Part shown: positions 63,489 through 64,000 of the stretch, piece by piece
Layout of the letters: each line of letters starts with the position of its first letter
How positions within the stretch are numbered: the first letter of the stretch is position 1
Origin: Ciona intestinalis
Taxonomy: Eukaryota > Chordata > Ascidiacea > Phlebobranchia > Cionidae
Assembly: GCF_000224145.3 (NCBI RefSeq)
Contig: NC_020177.2
Span: 1,352,694 to 1,416,693 of the forward strand
Length of the DNA stretch: 64,000 nt
Direction of reading: 5' to 3'
Position numbers and translations under genes: made by a program
Notes under the pieces: model-generated
The model's database searches: none
Told to the model about the DNA's origin: nothing
Seen by the model: the letters and a program-made list of their open reading frames with translations, nothing else

Positions 63489-63711
63489 GTAAATTTTTTT
63501 TTTTGAAATTAAGAAATATATATATTCATTTAACAAAACCCATCTTTTAAAATTTTAAATGATGAAAAAATATTGTTACGTGTTAGTTTTATTACAAATA
63601 TTACATGCTAGTGTAGTATTATATAAAACTTAACTTTGAATAATGTAGTTTATGTTATTTAATGGAATTGTATTATATATTCCTAACAATTTTTCGAGTT
63701 ACTTTCGAGTT

Positions 63712-63805
63712 ACTTAAAGTGTATGAAACAGAACACCAGTGTTATAACGATTAACGACTGTCGTTTCCCCACTACGCTAGGGTAAATAAGTTAGTTTTAT
63801 AGATT
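63712..63805 (+). mobile_element. SINE tail module
   Basis: AGTGTATGAAACAGAACACC to AATAAGTTAGTTTTATAGATTC end. Confidence 0.85.
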
Positions 63806-63814
63806 CATTTAACT

Positions 63815-63926
63815 ACCCATAAAGTTACATACATGGCAACTCATTAGCGGGCACAAGTTGTATAAAACTGAACACCGTATTAATTTATAACGGCTGTCCT
63901 TTCCCCACCATGCAAAAATAAACAAG
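63815..63926 (+). mobile_element. SINE tail module, second in series
   Basis: CCCATAAAGTTACATACATG to CATGCAAAAATAAACAAGC, directly before a MITE. Confidence 0.85.
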
Positions 63927-63928
63927 CT

Positions 63929-64000
63929 ATATAGTGGGGTGGGGGAAGATGGGACACCCTTTCATTCCATTTTCTTGGTAGCAAACTAAAACATTAAAAA
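63929..64000 (-). mobile_element. MITE type I, cut by window end
   Basis: Reversed left part: TATAGTGGGGTGGGGGAAGA to CTAAAACATTAAAAA. Confidence 0.92.

Overview
The window is from a tunicate, almost certainly an ascidian of the genus Ciona. It is AT-rich, with short exons, short introns and GT-AG splicing. It is saturated with two repeat families typical of Ciona: a ~195 bp MITE whose ends read TAGTAGGGTGGGGGAAGATG, and a composite tRNA-headed SINE ending in a GATAAATAAGTTACATTCAT-like tail. The proteins I could assemble are a chordate-type MYRF and small tetraspanins. Only one- and two-exon scraps of most genes show as open frames, so the gene models below were built by hand from splice sites, reading phase and family similarity.

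Layout. Positions 2.0-13.6 kb (+ strand) hold three tandem five-exon tetraspanin genes of 219, 217 and 219 codons with the same intron positions and phases. A 71 bp minisatellite sits in intron 1 of the first gene and, inverted, in intron 3 of the third. Positions 35.6-16.8 kb (- strand) hold one long gene, MYRF (myelin regulatory factor), read here as 29 coding exons and 1278 residues. It has an N-terminal activation region, a KKRK nuclear signal, an Ndt80-type DNA-binding domain, the self-cleaving endosialidase-chaperone domain with its Ser/Lys pair, a transmembrane helix and the lumenal MYRF C-terminal domain. Positions 36-63 kb are nearly free of recognisable protein genes and are packed with MITEs, SINEs and several local tandem repeats. 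Two intron-containing tRNA-Ile(UAU) genes lie on the - strand at 60.5 and 61.1 kb in a duplicated segment. A weak two-exon candidate lies on the - strand at 40.7-38.3 kb. At 63.33 kb a new + strand gene begins with a signal peptide and runs off the window.

How the parts relate. The tetraspanins are membrane organisers and MYRF is an ER-tethered transcription factor that frees its own N-terminal half by proteolysis. Nothing in the sequence ties the two loci functionally. The most informative oddities are a decayed second copy of MYRF exon 25 with its intron flank at 53.2 kb, a duplicated splice donor just after the MYRF DNA-binding domain, a hAT-type MITE whose empty site survives in the neighbouring tRNA duplicate, MITEs nested inside MITEs, and a minisatellite that looks derived from the SINE tail. 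I saw no LTR, retroviral, Polinton or CRISPR sequence. There are two 50-base runs of N and one single N.
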